Source: Saprospiraceae bacterium (lineage in GTDB: Bacteria > Bacteroidota > Bacteroidia > Chitinophagales > Saprospiraceae). From it: DNA of 64,000 nt. Positions 19,426-27,498 of this stretch are shown here, piece after piece. The stretch lies in NCBI GenBank assembly GCA_020631235.1, contig JAHDHQ010000007.1, positions 110,210-174,209 on the forward strand, in the 5' to 3' direction. Below the pieces are notes generated by a model that did not search any database, was not told the DNA's origin, and worked only from the letters and a program-made list of their open reading frames with translations. The position numbers were made by a program, and so were the translations under genes. Each line of letters begins with the position of its first letter. The first letter of the stretch is position 1.

Positions 19426-20671
19426 ATTCCTTAATTTTTCGATAGAGGGTTCTTTCGGAGATTCCTAAATCTTGAGCGGCTTTTTTACGTTTATTATTGT
19501 GTTTCTTTAAGGCTTTAATGATTAATTCCTTAGTTTTTTCGTCGAGAGATAAGCTTTCTTCTACTTCTACTGAACTATCATAAAAAGCCTCATTTCTTTC
19601 TATGACTATAGGATGCGGATCTGTATCGTTGGGTACGATGATTTCCGCATTTTGTGTCGGTTTAGCAAAAGGCTGCGAACCGTAGTTGTTTGTATTTTTT
19701 AATGAACTCAGTTCTTTAGTGTTAGTGACATGTAAATCATTAGTATTGATTAGTTCGAATACCAGATTTTTAAGATCATTCAAATCGCTTTTCATATCAA
19801 AAAGAAATTTATATAAAATTTCTCTTTCTTCTATAGAGTCCGTTCCTTGCTGTTTGTTAGTATTAATGCTGATCGGTAAATTCGAATTAAATATTTGTGG
19901 TGCGATCTCTAACAATTGATCAGCTGAAATGTATTCGTCCACTTTTAAAATGGATAATTGTTCAACTAAATTTCGCAGTTCTCTAATGTTTCCTGGCCAT
20001 CTGTAGTTGATGATTGCTTCTTTAGCATCGGGAAGTAGACGTACAGGTTCACTATGATATTTTTCGGCAAAATCTATGCTGAATTTTCTAAAAAGTAAGT
20101 CTATATCTTCTCTTCTTTCGTGCAGTGCTGGAAGATAAATAGGTACTGTATTCAAGCGGTAGTAAAGATCTTCACGAAATTTACCTTTGTTGATTTTCTC
20201 TATTAGATTGACATTAGTGGCAGCAACCACACGGACATCAATCTTTTCGACTTTTGAAGACCCGACCTTGATGATTTCATTATTCTCCAAGACTCTTAAT
20301 AAAAAGGCTTGAGTATCGAGTGGCATTTCGCCTATTTCATCTAAAAATATGGTTCCTGTGTGAGCCGTTTCGAAGTATCCTTTTCGTTCAGTTGTTGCAC
20401 CAGTAAAGGCCCCTTTTTCGTGGCCAAATAATTCAGAATTAATGGTTCCAGCAGGAATGGCACCAGTGTTAATGCCTATAAATTTATTGTGTTTTCTTTT
20501 ACTATTGTCGTGGATGATTTTCGAGATAGCCTCCTTACCCACACCACTTTCACCTTGGATTAATACAGATAAATCCGTGGAGCTTACCTTCATGGCAATA
20601 TCGATGGCTCGATCTAATTTTTCAGACCTTCCTATGATTCCATAACGCTGCTTTACACTTTGTATACTCAT
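19409..20671 (-). CDS. Sigma-54-dependent transcriptional activator without a sensor domain
   Basis: 420 residues. The AAA+ domain starts almost at the N-terminus: Walker A GESGVGKE (residues 40-47), the sigma-54-contacting GAFTGA loop (87-92), Walker B TIFLDEIGEM (107-116) and the WPGNIRELRNLVEQL sensor II region. A poorly conserved linker of about 130 residues follows, then a Fis-type helix-turn-helix (KKAAQDLGISERTLYRKIKEY) at the very end. There is no receiver, GAF or PAS domain, so activity must be set by expression level, a partner or an unseen ligand. It lies directly between miaB (0 bases) and lptE (17-base overlap). A near-perfect sigma-54 promoter exists elsewhere in the window (40886-40901). 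Confidence 0.93.
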   Translation of the reverse strand: MSIQSVKQRYGIIGRSEKLDRAIDIAMKVSSTDLSVLIQGESGVGKEAISKIIHDNSKRKHNKFIGINTGAIPAGTINSELFGHEKGAFTGATTERKGYFETAHTGTIFLDEIGEMPLDTQAFLLRVLENNEIIKVGSSKVEKIDVRVVAATNVNLIEKINKGKFREDLYYRLNTVPIYLPALHERREDIDLLFRKFSIDFAEKYHSEPVRLLPDAKEAIINYRWPGNIRELRNLVEQLSILKVDEYISADQLLEIAPQIFNSNLPISINTNKQQGTDSIEEREILYKFLFDMKSDLNDLKNLVFELINTNDLHVTNTKELSSLKNTNNYGSQPFAKPTQNAEIIVPNDTDPHPIVIERNEAFYDSSVEVEESLSLDEKTKELIIKALKKHNNKRKKAAQDLGISERTLYRKIKEYDIEE

Positions 20672-22105
20672 TTATTGTGCTATAATTTCGCCAAATAAAG
20701 TAGCACTCGTTGCACCAGTGATAGTAACAAATACATAATCTCCTGGTTTATATCCTTCTTGTTTTTTAAAGATGGTCATTTTGTTTTGGCTTGTCCTTCC
20801 TTTAAAATCTAGCGTTGATTTTTTGGAGTCTCCTTCTATCAGCACTTTAAACGTTTTTCCTACATCTTTTAAATTTTGCTGGTGAGAAACTTCCGATTGA
20901 ACTTTGACCACTTCTGCTAATCTGCGTTTTTTAACTGCCAGCGGAATATCGTCTTCATATTTTCGAGCAGCCAAGGTACCAGGTCGCTCAGAGTAGAAAA
21001 ACATATAAGACATAGTATATTGAGATTGTTCAATGATGCTCAATGTATCTTGATGATCCTCTTCAGTTTCTGTGCAGAATCCAGTAATGATGTCTGACGA
21101 AATTGCACATTCTGGAATGATGCGATAAATGGCTTCTACTCTTTCTTCATACCAAGCTCTGTCATACGTCCGATTCATTAGTTTTAGAATCCTACTATTG
21201 CCTGATTGAACAGGTAGGTGAATGTATTTGCACAAGTTTTCATACTTGGCAATGGTATGCAATACTTCGTCGGTGATATCCTTGGGATGCGAAGTACTAA
21301 AACGCACTCTTAAATCTGGATGGATAAGTGCTACCATTTCGAGCAATTGGGCAAAATTGACTATTTCTTTTGTTTCTGGGTTTTCCCACTTGAAAGAATC
21401 TACATTTTGTCCTAACAGGGTAACCTCTTTAAATCCTTGGTTTAATAAATCTGTTGCTTCTGCTACTATGGTAAATGGATTTCTGCTCCTTTCTCGGCCT
21501 CTTGTAAAAGGCACCACGCAAAAAGAGCACATATTATCACAACCACGCATGATAGAAATAAAGCCCGAAATACCATTACTGCCTAGACGTAATGGCGAAA
21601 TGTCAGCGTAAGTCTCTTCTCTAGATAGGAGAACATTAATCCCACGATCTCCACCTTCTGCACCGGCAATGAGTTTGGGTAAATCTCGGTAGGCATCCGG
21701 TCCTACTACAATATCAACTATTTTCTCTTCTTCTAAAAATTTTGTTTTTAGACGTTCGGCCATGCAACCAAGCACACCTACCAACACATCTGGCTTTGTT
21801 TTTTTAAGCTTGTTAAAGATATGCAAGCGATTCCTGACGGTAGTTTCCGCTTTTTCTCGGATAGAACAGGTATTGATCAGTATTAGATCTGATTTTTCCA
21901 TGTCTCTAGTAGGCGAGTAGCCCGCTTTCGATAATATAGAAGCCACAATTTCAGAGTCACTAAAATTCATTTGACATCCATAGGACTCAATGTAAAAATG
22001 CTTGCCAGCAGGATTGTGGTTAAACTCATCAAAGTAAACATCTCCTTGCTTACTTTCATCAATTTTTTTGGGCTCAAAGTTTATTGTGGGATTATCGTTG
22101 TACAT
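20672..22105 (-). CDS. miaB: tRNA-2-methylthio-N6-dimethylallyladenosine synthase MiaB
   Basis: A 477-residue methylthiotransferase. The N-terminal UPF0004 domain carries three cluster cysteines (Cys44 in ESYGCQMN, one in [11 protein letters not shown], one in VLGCMAERL). The radical SAM motif CDNMCSFC lies near residue 190 and is followed by [10 protein letters not shown]; a TRAM domain forms the C-terminus. It adds the 2-methylthio group to i6A37 of tRNAs. A ~30-residue N-terminal extension precedes the usual start, and no Met falls in between. It is first in the run leading to the sigma-54 activator, lptE and secG. Confidence 0.97.
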   Translation of the reverse strand: MYNDNPTINFEPKKIDESKQGDVYFDEFNHNPAGKHFYIESYGCQMNFSDSEIVASILSKAGYSPTRDMEKSDLILINTCSIREKAETTVRNRLHIFNKLKKTKPDVLVGVLGCMAERLKTKFLEEEKIVDIVVGPDAYRDLPKLIAGAEGGDRGINVLLSREETYADISPLRLGSNGISGFISIMRGCDNMCSFCVVPFTRGRERSRNPFTIVAEATDLLNQGFKEVTLLGQNVDSFKWENPETKEIVNFAQLLEMVALIHPDLRVRFSTSHPKDITDEVLHTIAKYENLCKYIHLPVQSGNSRILKLMNRTYDRAWYEERVEAIYRIIPECAISSDIITGFCTETEEDHQDTLSIIEQSQYTMSYMFFYSERPGTLAARKYEDDIPLAVKKRRLAEVVKVQSEVSHQQNLKDVGKTFKVLIEGDSKKSTLDFKGRTSQNKMTIFKKQEGYKPGDYVFVTITGATSATLFGEIIAQ

Positions 22106-22177
22106 CTCAAATCAAATTGGACTACGAAAATACATTATTTGCGCCAAATTGGCAGAAAAGCTTTCGATTTTGGGCAT

Positions 22178-22210
22178 AAAAAAAGGCAATCAAAAATGAT
22201 TGCCTTTTAT
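22178..22210 (-). terminator. Rho-independent terminator of the DUF2853 gene
   Basis: A 12-bp stem (22181-22192 with 22197-22208, AAAAGGCAATCA/TGATTGCCTTTT) with a 4-A loop and a T7 run in the minus-strand reading, 17 bases after the stop. Confidence 0.9.
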
Positions 22211-22224
22211 ATTATTGAAGATGT

Positions 22225-22563
22225 TTATTTATAAACACTCTCTTTTTTAAACTTCACTGTAAGCATGTAATAAAACATTGCTCTAAACTTATTTCTATTG
22301 CTTGATCCAAAAGTGTCAACCACTTCTTGGATTGCTTCATCTAATTTAGGACCATCTTTTAATCCTAATTTTTTAATTAAAAAGCTTTGCTTTACTCTGT
22401 TTAACTCCTCAGCATCTGCAGAAGATACTTTAGAAGCATCTGCATTGTAAATAGATGGACCACAACCTTTTGCAACTTTTCTCAATAAGTCAGCATCATA
22501 GTCTACTTTAAGTTTTTTGAATTCTGCTTCGTATTTTGCAACGCATTCATCGAATTTGCTCAT
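22225..22563 (-). CDS. DUF2853 family protein
   Basis: 112 residues, Lys-rich and helical, no signal peptide. It matches the DUF2853 pattern: an N-terminal DECVAKYEAEFKKL helix, LLRKVAKGCGPSIYNADASKVSS, and a C-terminal KFRAMFYYMLTVKF segment. Function is unknown across the family; a structural role has been suggested only from compact helical folds. It is monocistronic, with its own -7 box (22604-22611) and terminator. Confidence 0.85.
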   Translation of the reverse strand: MSKFDECVAKYEAEFKKLKVDYDADLLRKVAKGCGPSIYNADASKVSSADAEELNRVKQSFLIKKLGLKDGPKLDEAIQEVVDTFGSSNRNKFRAMFYYMLTVKFKKESVYK

Positions 22564-22603
22564 ATCAGATATTAATTAATTGGTGAAAAATAGGTTTCGA
22601 CCG

Positions 22604-22611
22604 CAAATATA
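22604..22611 (-). promoter_or_regulatory. Putative -7 box of the DUF2853 gene
   Basis: Minus-strand TATATTTG matches TAnnTTTG, about 40 bases before the start codon. Confidence 0.4.
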
Positions 22612-22638
22612 ATATAAATAGCTTTAATAATATGTTAA

Positions 22639-23820
22639 TTATACACCCTCAACAATTAAAGCAGAAGCACCGCCTCCACCGTTGCATAAGGTAGCGCAGC
22701 CTATTTGTTTTTCTTGGCTGTGCAATGCATGGACTAAGGTAGTGACGATTCTTGCACCAGATGCTCCTAATGGATGACCTAGACTTACAGCTCCACCATG
22801 TACATTAACCTTATCATCCGAAACTTTGACATCTTGCATAAAACTAAGTGGTACCACGGCAAAGGCTTCATTAACTTCATACAAATCTACATCTCCAGCA
22901 CTTAGCCCAGCTCTTTCCATTGCTTTGGGGGCCGCCTTAGAAGGTGCGGTGGTAAACCATTGAGGCTCATGAGCTGCATCTGCAAACGAACTGATTTTAG
23001 CTAATGGTTTGAGGCCGTATTTCTTTACTGCTTCCTCACTGGCTAAAATGAGGGCGGAAGCTCCATCATTAATGGTGGACGCATTGGCAGCGGTGACAGT
23101 TCCTTCTTTGGTAAATGCCGCACGCAATTGAGGTATCTTTTCGAATTTCACTTTTCTAAACTCCTCATCTTCAGTCATTATGATAGGGTCGGCCTTGCGT
23201 TGTGGTATGCTGACAGGGGCAATTTCATTCGTAAAGTTACCGGCTTCAGTAGCTTGTGCCGCTCTTTGATAAGATTGGATAGCGTAAGCATCTTGATCTT
23301 CTCTGCTAATAGAATATTTGCCAGCCGTGGCGTCAGCGAAAATACCCATCGATTGCTTATCATACGCATCTGTTAATCCATCGTAAGCTAAACCATCTAC
23401 AATTTCTTGATTTCCATATTTGCTTCCCCATCGGTGCTTTGGTAAATAATAGGGGGCATTACTCATGCTTTCCATTCCACCCGTAAGCACAATATCATTC
23501 AATCCGAGCATGATACTTTGTGCACCAAGCATAATGGATTTCATACCTGAAGAACAAACTTTATTAATAGTAGTACATGGTGTCGTTAAATGGATTCCAG
23601 CTTTAATCGCAGCTTGCCTAGCTGGCGCTTGTCCAAGATTAGCTGAAAGTACATTGCCAAAATATACTTCATTGATTTTTTCTCCATCTATATTTGCTTT
23701 TTCCAATGCCGCTTTAATAGCTATAGAACCTAAATCAACAGCACTAAATCCACTTAATTTTCCGCCAAAGCTTCCCATTGGTGTTCTTTGAGCAGATACG
23801 ATATATACAACTTTCGTCAT
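22639..23820 (-). CDS. Acetyl-CoA C-acetyltransferase (thiolase)
   Basis: Start set at the Met of MTKVVYIVSAQRTP (23820), because the frame's earlier Met (23838) lies inside the likely promoter. The 393-residue product has the nucleophile in KVCSSGMKS (Cys89), the NEAFAVVPL motif, GGAVSLGHPLGASGAR (catalytic His) and CNGGGGASALIVE (second catalytic Cys). It interconverts two acetyl-CoA and acetoacetyl-CoA, or acts in fatty-acid or branched-chain acid breakdown. It is a single-gene unit, so the pathway is not fixed by context. Confidence 0.95.
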   Translation of the reverse strand: MTKVVYIVSAQRTPMGSFGGKLSGFSAVDLGSIAIKAALEKANIDGEKINEVYFGNVLSANLGQAPARQAAIKAGIHLTTPCTTINKVCSSGMKSIMLGAQSIMLGLNDIVLTGGMESMSNAPYYLPKHRWGSKYGNQEIVDGLAYDGLTDAYDKQSMGIFADATAGKYSISREDQDAYAIQSYQRAAQATEAGNFTNEIAPVSIPQRKADPIIMTEDEEFRKVKFEKIPQLRAAFTKEGTVTAANASTINDGASALILASEEAVKKYGLKPLAKISSFADAAHEPQWFTTAPSKAAPKAMERAGLSAGDVDLYEVNEAFAVVPLSFMQDVKVSDDKVNVHGGAVSLGHPLGASGARIVTTLVHALHSQEKQIGCATLCNGGGGASALIVEGV

Positions 23821-23837
23821 GTTTTTAAATTTTGCCA

Positions 23838-23845
23838 CAAAGTTA
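23838..23845 (-). promoter_or_regulatory. Putative -7 box of the thiolase gene
   Basis: Minus-strand TAACTTTG fits TAnnTTTG and would start the transcript about 10 bases before ATG 23820. Confidence 0.4.
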
Positions 23846-23966
23846 CTATAGATTATACATGTTTCACATTTTTTTAAAGCTAAGTGTCAGAATTCTACTT
23901 TTTGGATTCATTTTTGATATCAACTATTTATACATTATGAAAAAATGACATATGTTTTAAGCAAGT

Positions 23967-24005
23967 TAAATTTGTTTTAAATCATGCCCGCACAAAATTT
24001 TTGTG
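23967..24005 (+). promoter_or_regulatory. Putative -7 box and palindrome upstream of the TPR/TonB-C gene
   Basis: TAAATTTG (23967-23974) matches TAnnTTTG. Seventeen bases later CACAAAATTTTTGTG (23991-24005) is a perfect 15-bp palindrome around a central T, about 35 bases before the start codon, a position suited to an operator. Confidence 0.4.
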
Positions 24006-24039
24006 ATGTATTCATTGTTTTGAAATAAATTAGGAAGAT

Positions 24040-25023
24040 ATGTTAAAATTAAGCACACTTTTATTTTTGAGCATTTTAGCTGTTTCTAGCTTTGCTCAGC
24101 CAGTTGAAGATGAAGTAGGATTTATCTATGTTAAAGCCGAATATCTGTATCAGACTGAAAGATATCACGAAGCCATCGATCAGTATTCTAGTATCATCAG
24201 TCAAGATCCTTCTTATGAGGATGCATTGGTAAAACGAGCTTCTTCTAAATACATGCTCGGTAATTACTCCGGTGCAAAAGAAGATATCACGATGTCCATA
24301 AGTCATTTAGGAATCTCTCAAGAAGCCATTAGAATCTTAGGCTTATCTGATTATGGATTAGGAAATTATAAAGCAGCAGCTGGTTCGCTGGCTTTAAGTT
24401 ACGCACATAAAAATGCTGATCTTTTGGTCGCAGAAGGATTAGCACAATCGTACTATGAAACAGATCGATCTTCCAAAGCTTGTAAAGTGGCCAAAAAAGC
24501 AAAATCTCTAGGCTCCACCAAAGCTGGTTCTTGGGAAAGAAAATATTGCAATCAGTCGTCTAAATCAGATGAAGTGGTCAGTGCACCTAAATCAGGTAAA
24601 AAAACAAAAGCTCCTAAAAAGAAAAGTGATGCTGAGATAGACATCATGGATAGTGAAGACCAAGTGTTGATTGAAGATAGTGAGGAAGAGGTTAAAGACG
24701 AAATTGTGGTAGACGATACAGAAACTAGAATAGACATTGACGAAGATTTACAACTGGTGATAAAAAACGGTTTGGGAAGTCGCAAGATTATGGATAAGCC
24801 TAATATCTTGATTCTATCTGATCAAACAGGAGATGTAGCCGTAGATGTTTGTGTTTCTAAAGCAGGAAGGGTAGAATCAGCAGAATTAAATGTGGCCGAG
24901 TCAAGTATAGAGACGCAAAGTTTACAAAACCTTGCTATTAGAAAAGCTAAAGAATTTTGGTTTGAACGCATGGGTACAAAACCTATCTGTGGAACAATAG
25001 TGTTCGAAATAAAAGGTCGTTAA
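24040..25023 (+). CDS. Exported TPR protein with TonB-C-like terminal domain
   Basis: 327 residues. A signal peptide (TLLFLSILAVSSFAQ) is followed by three to four TPR hairpins (residues 25-165; ERYHEAIDQYSSIISQDP is typical), then a Lys-rich and acidic linker (170-235). The C-terminal domain (GDVAVDVCVSKAGRVESAEL ... LAIRKAKEFWFE) resembles the TonB/TolA C-terminal fold. Because it has a cleavable signal and no membrane anchor, it is not a classical TonB. It is probably a periplasmic scaffold. It converges on a TonB receptor gene, with a shared terminator hairpin between them. Confidence 0.75.
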   Translation: MLKLSTLLFLSILAVSSFAQPVEDEVGFIYVKAEYLYQTERYHEAIDQYSSIISQDPSYEDALVKRASSKYMLGNYSGAKEDITMSISHLGISQEAIRILGLSDYGLGNYKAAAGSLALSYAHKNADLLVAEGLAQSYYETDRSSKACKVAKKAKSLGSTKAGSWERKYCNQSSKSDEVVSAPKSGKKTKAPKKKSDAEIDIMDSEDQVLIEDSEEEVKDEIVVDDTETRIDIDEDLQLVIKNGLGSRKIMDKPNILILSDQTGDVAVDVCVSKAGRVESAELNVAESSIETQSLQNLAIRKAKEFWFERMGTKPICGTIVFEIKGR

Positions 25024-25041
25024 GATAAAGCATATCAGTTC

Positions 25042-25080
25042 AATAAAGCGTATTCGATTTTTCGGTGCGCTTTATTTTTT
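25042..25080. terminator. Terminator hairpin after the TPR/TonB-C gene
   Basis: A 9-bp stem (25042-25050 with 25068-25076, AATAAAGCG/CGCTTTATT), a 17-base loop and a T-run on the plus strand. It overlaps the stop of the convergent receptor gene. Confidence 0.7.
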
Positions 25081-27300
25081 GTCCTGATCATACGAGTACC
25101 TAAAGCCAATGTAAAATTCTCTTCCTCGTGTAGGACCCCAATTAAAGGCTGTGTCAAAATATGGACCAAAAGGATCATCCGGCGCTAAGATAGGATCATC
25201 TTGTCTGAAGTCGAATATATTTTCTACACCCATATAGATTTGGAATTTTTCCCATCTTTTCGTCATTTGGAAATCCACAACACCAAATGCAGGTGAATAA
25301 GATGGTCGTTGATATTCAAGTGGGAAATTTGTGGTAGAAGGTAAAGGTCTTTCACCTACCCATCGATATGTTGCATCAAACTGCCAGGCTTCATTTATAC
25401 TTGTATAAGAACCATTAACCATGAAACGATGCCTCGCTGTAAAAGGTAATATCTGCTTTTGGTTTTCTATAATTCTATAGACATCTTGGAAATTATAGGC
25501 ATATTTCAACTCTATATTTTCAGTAAAAGTCCATTTATTTTCCAATTGAAAACTATTAGAAATACTCGTGCCCCTGAAATTAGTTAACAAAATACTGTTG
25601 GGATCAAATTCATAATCTGGAAATATTTGATTTTGGAAATTGGTATGATAGAAATCAGCAGTAATGCTTCCAGCAATGTCATTGATAAAGTACCGGTATA
25701 AAATATTTCCACCTGTGTTGATGGCTTCTTCCAGCTGAAATGTTTCTGGTATTAAAACATTCCGAGCACTGGCTAAAATATTAGTTCTTTCTGCAAATGG
25801 ATTAGCGATGCGATAAGCTTTTCCAGCTGAGTATCTCAGATCTAACTGATCTGAAATAGCATACCTAACTAAAAATCTAGGTGTATATTTTACTCCATCA
25901 TTGTTAAAATAATCAGCTCTAGCACCAGTATTTATCGTCCACTTATCAAATTTCCAACTGGCTTCTGCGAAAACACCTGGAATCACATAATCTAGTTCAT
26001 ACAGACCATCAAAATTCCTCGAATCATTGGTTTGGATCAATTCATCCAATTGATTATGCCTAATGCTTAATCCCATTTTTACATTGTGATCATTTTCCGA
26101 GAAAAACCAATCAGTAAAGACATTTGCATACGAATTTATCTGATCTGCATTGTATTGGGTTAAGCCAAAAAAGCTCTCTTGTTTGTGGTAAAAGCCACTA
26201 AACTCCGCTTGTAAAGAAAGATCCTGAGTTAATACAAATTCATTCCTTGAATATACATCAACATGATTTATGTCTACTGTTTGGCCATAACTATTGCTAG
26301 TGCCGAGGTCTGTATCTTTATTAAAACCTACCTCTCCACCAATCCTTTGCTCGTTCCAAAATCTGGCAGCAATCTCAGACTGAAATTTTTGTTCTGGGTG
26401 ATAATAATGCCATTTATCGTAGAGCATAAAGCGAGTAGTTCTAGGGAAATCCATAAATCCATCGTCATTGATGTCTCTATTAATAGATGGGCTTGCCATA
26501 TGAGCTACTGCATAGTTTGTCCAGTTGTTTTTCTGAGATTTAAAATTCACGTTTACATTAGTTTCGCCAAAAGAGTTGGCAAAACCGTTAAGAAATAAAG
26601 TAGGTGTTTGATCAGCTTTTTTAGGAATAATATTAATTTGACCACTAACGCTTTCAAAACCTTGTAAAACAGAATTAGCACCCTTAGCAATAAAAATTTG
26701 TTGGATCATTGGGCCTGGAATACTTCCAGTTACATATGAGTAAGCGGCACCTTGAACCAAAGGCAATCCATCTAGAAGGACCTGATTATAAACACCAGAT
26801 ACACCGAGCAATTGTAACTCTTTTGCATTATTAACTACATTGGTGGTTCGAGATTCCACACTGGCTTCTGTATTAAAACAGCCTGCTAAGCTACAACAAG
26901 CAGCACGCTCAAGCTCTCGGGTGCCAATAGTTTCAATTTTTGCGGCTTCATTTAAAAATCCCGTTGCTTGTTTTTTTGCAGTAATATCCACTTCGACTAA
27001 GGTATAGTCCTCGATCATCTGTAATTCCCAATGTTTTATATCTCCAACTTTCAAGGTGTCAGATTTAAAACCAATGTAAGAAAATACAAGTCGTCGATCT
27101 TCAGCAACGATGTCTTCTATTTCAAAATATCCATCTTGATTAGTACTTACTCCTTGCGTGCTGCCTAACCAAACAACATTAGCACTAATCAACGGTGTTC
27201 CTGAAATATCGGTGATTATACCCGTAATAAGCTGCCCTTGGGCAAGCATTGGTATAAAACATATCAACATTAAAAGAATGCATAGTCTCTTCATAATCAA
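25072..27300 (-). CDS. TonB-dependent receptor with a Cys-Cys plug motif
   Basis: 742 residues; MKRLC at 27294 is an alternative start. Signal peptide, then a carboxypeptidase-D regulatory-like domain (residues ~25-105), a plug (~110-230) and a 22-strand barrel ending in FYIGFRYSY. The plug opens with RELERAACCSLAGCFNTEAS, equivalent to the 'AACCNLSESFETNPS' motif of a Bacteroidota receptor group often found near heavy-metal/copper genes (from memory of the family). The extra Cys in AGC is unusual. Substrate is therefore possibly a metal or metallophore, but no metal gene is adjacent, so this is inference. Confidence 0.88.
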   Translation of the reverse strand: MIMKRLCILLMLICFIPMLAQGQLITGIITDISGTPLISANVVWLGSTQGVSTNQDGYFEIEDIVAEDRRLVFSYIGFKSDTLKVGDIKHWELQMIEDYTLVEVDITAKKQATGFLNEAAKIETIGTRELERAACCSLAGCFNTEASVESRTTNVVNNAKELQLLGVSGVYNQVLLDGLPLVQGAAYSYVTGSIPGPMIQQIFIAKGANSVLQGFESVSGQINIIPKKADQTPTLFLNGFANSFGETNVNVNFKSQKNNWTNYAVAHMASPSINRDINDDGFMDFPRTTRFMLYDKWHYYHPEQKFQSEIAARFWNEQRIGGEVGFNKDTDLGTSNSYGQTVDINHVDVYSRNEFVLTQDLSLQAEFSGFYHKQESFFGLTQYNADQINSYANVFTDWFFSENDHNVKMGLSIRHNQLDELIQTNDSRNFDGLYELDYVIPGVFAEASWKFDKWTINTGARADYFNNDGVKYTPRFLVRYAISDQLDLRYSAGKAYRIANPFAERTNILASARNVLIPETFQLEEAINTGGNILYRYFINDIAGSITADFYHTNFQNQIFPDYEFDPNSILLTNFRGTSISNSFQLENKWTFTENIELKYAYNFQDVYRIIENQKQILPFTARHRFMVNGSYTSINEAWQFDATYRWVGERPLPSTTNFPLEYQRPSYSPAFGVVDFQMTKRWEKFQIYMGVENIFDFRQDDPILAPDDPFGPYFDTAFNWGPTRGREFYIGFRYSYDQDKK

Positions 27301-27441
27301 TAGAAATAATAGTCAACGTAAAGATACATGTTTAAATGCATAATGATCCTAGCTATCATAAGATAAATCATATGTTAAAAAATAGTAAACTATATATTAT
27401 TGATCAATTTGATAATACATATTAAATAAAATAATAATATG

Positions 27442-27457
27442 TGGCACGTATTTTGTT
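27442..27457 (+). promoter_or_regulatory. Possible sigma-54 (-24/-12) promoter of the Asp-box T9SS gene
   Basis: TGGCACGTATTTTGTT matches the consensus TGGCACG-N4-TTGCW except that the -12 GC reads GT. The start would fall about 30 bases before ATG 27499. The T-rich right half also resembles a shortened -7 box, so sigma-54 use is not certain. Confidence 0.35.
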
Positions 27458-27498
27458 TTTTATGATGACTAGAACTGGCTTTGCTAAAAATAAGCATC

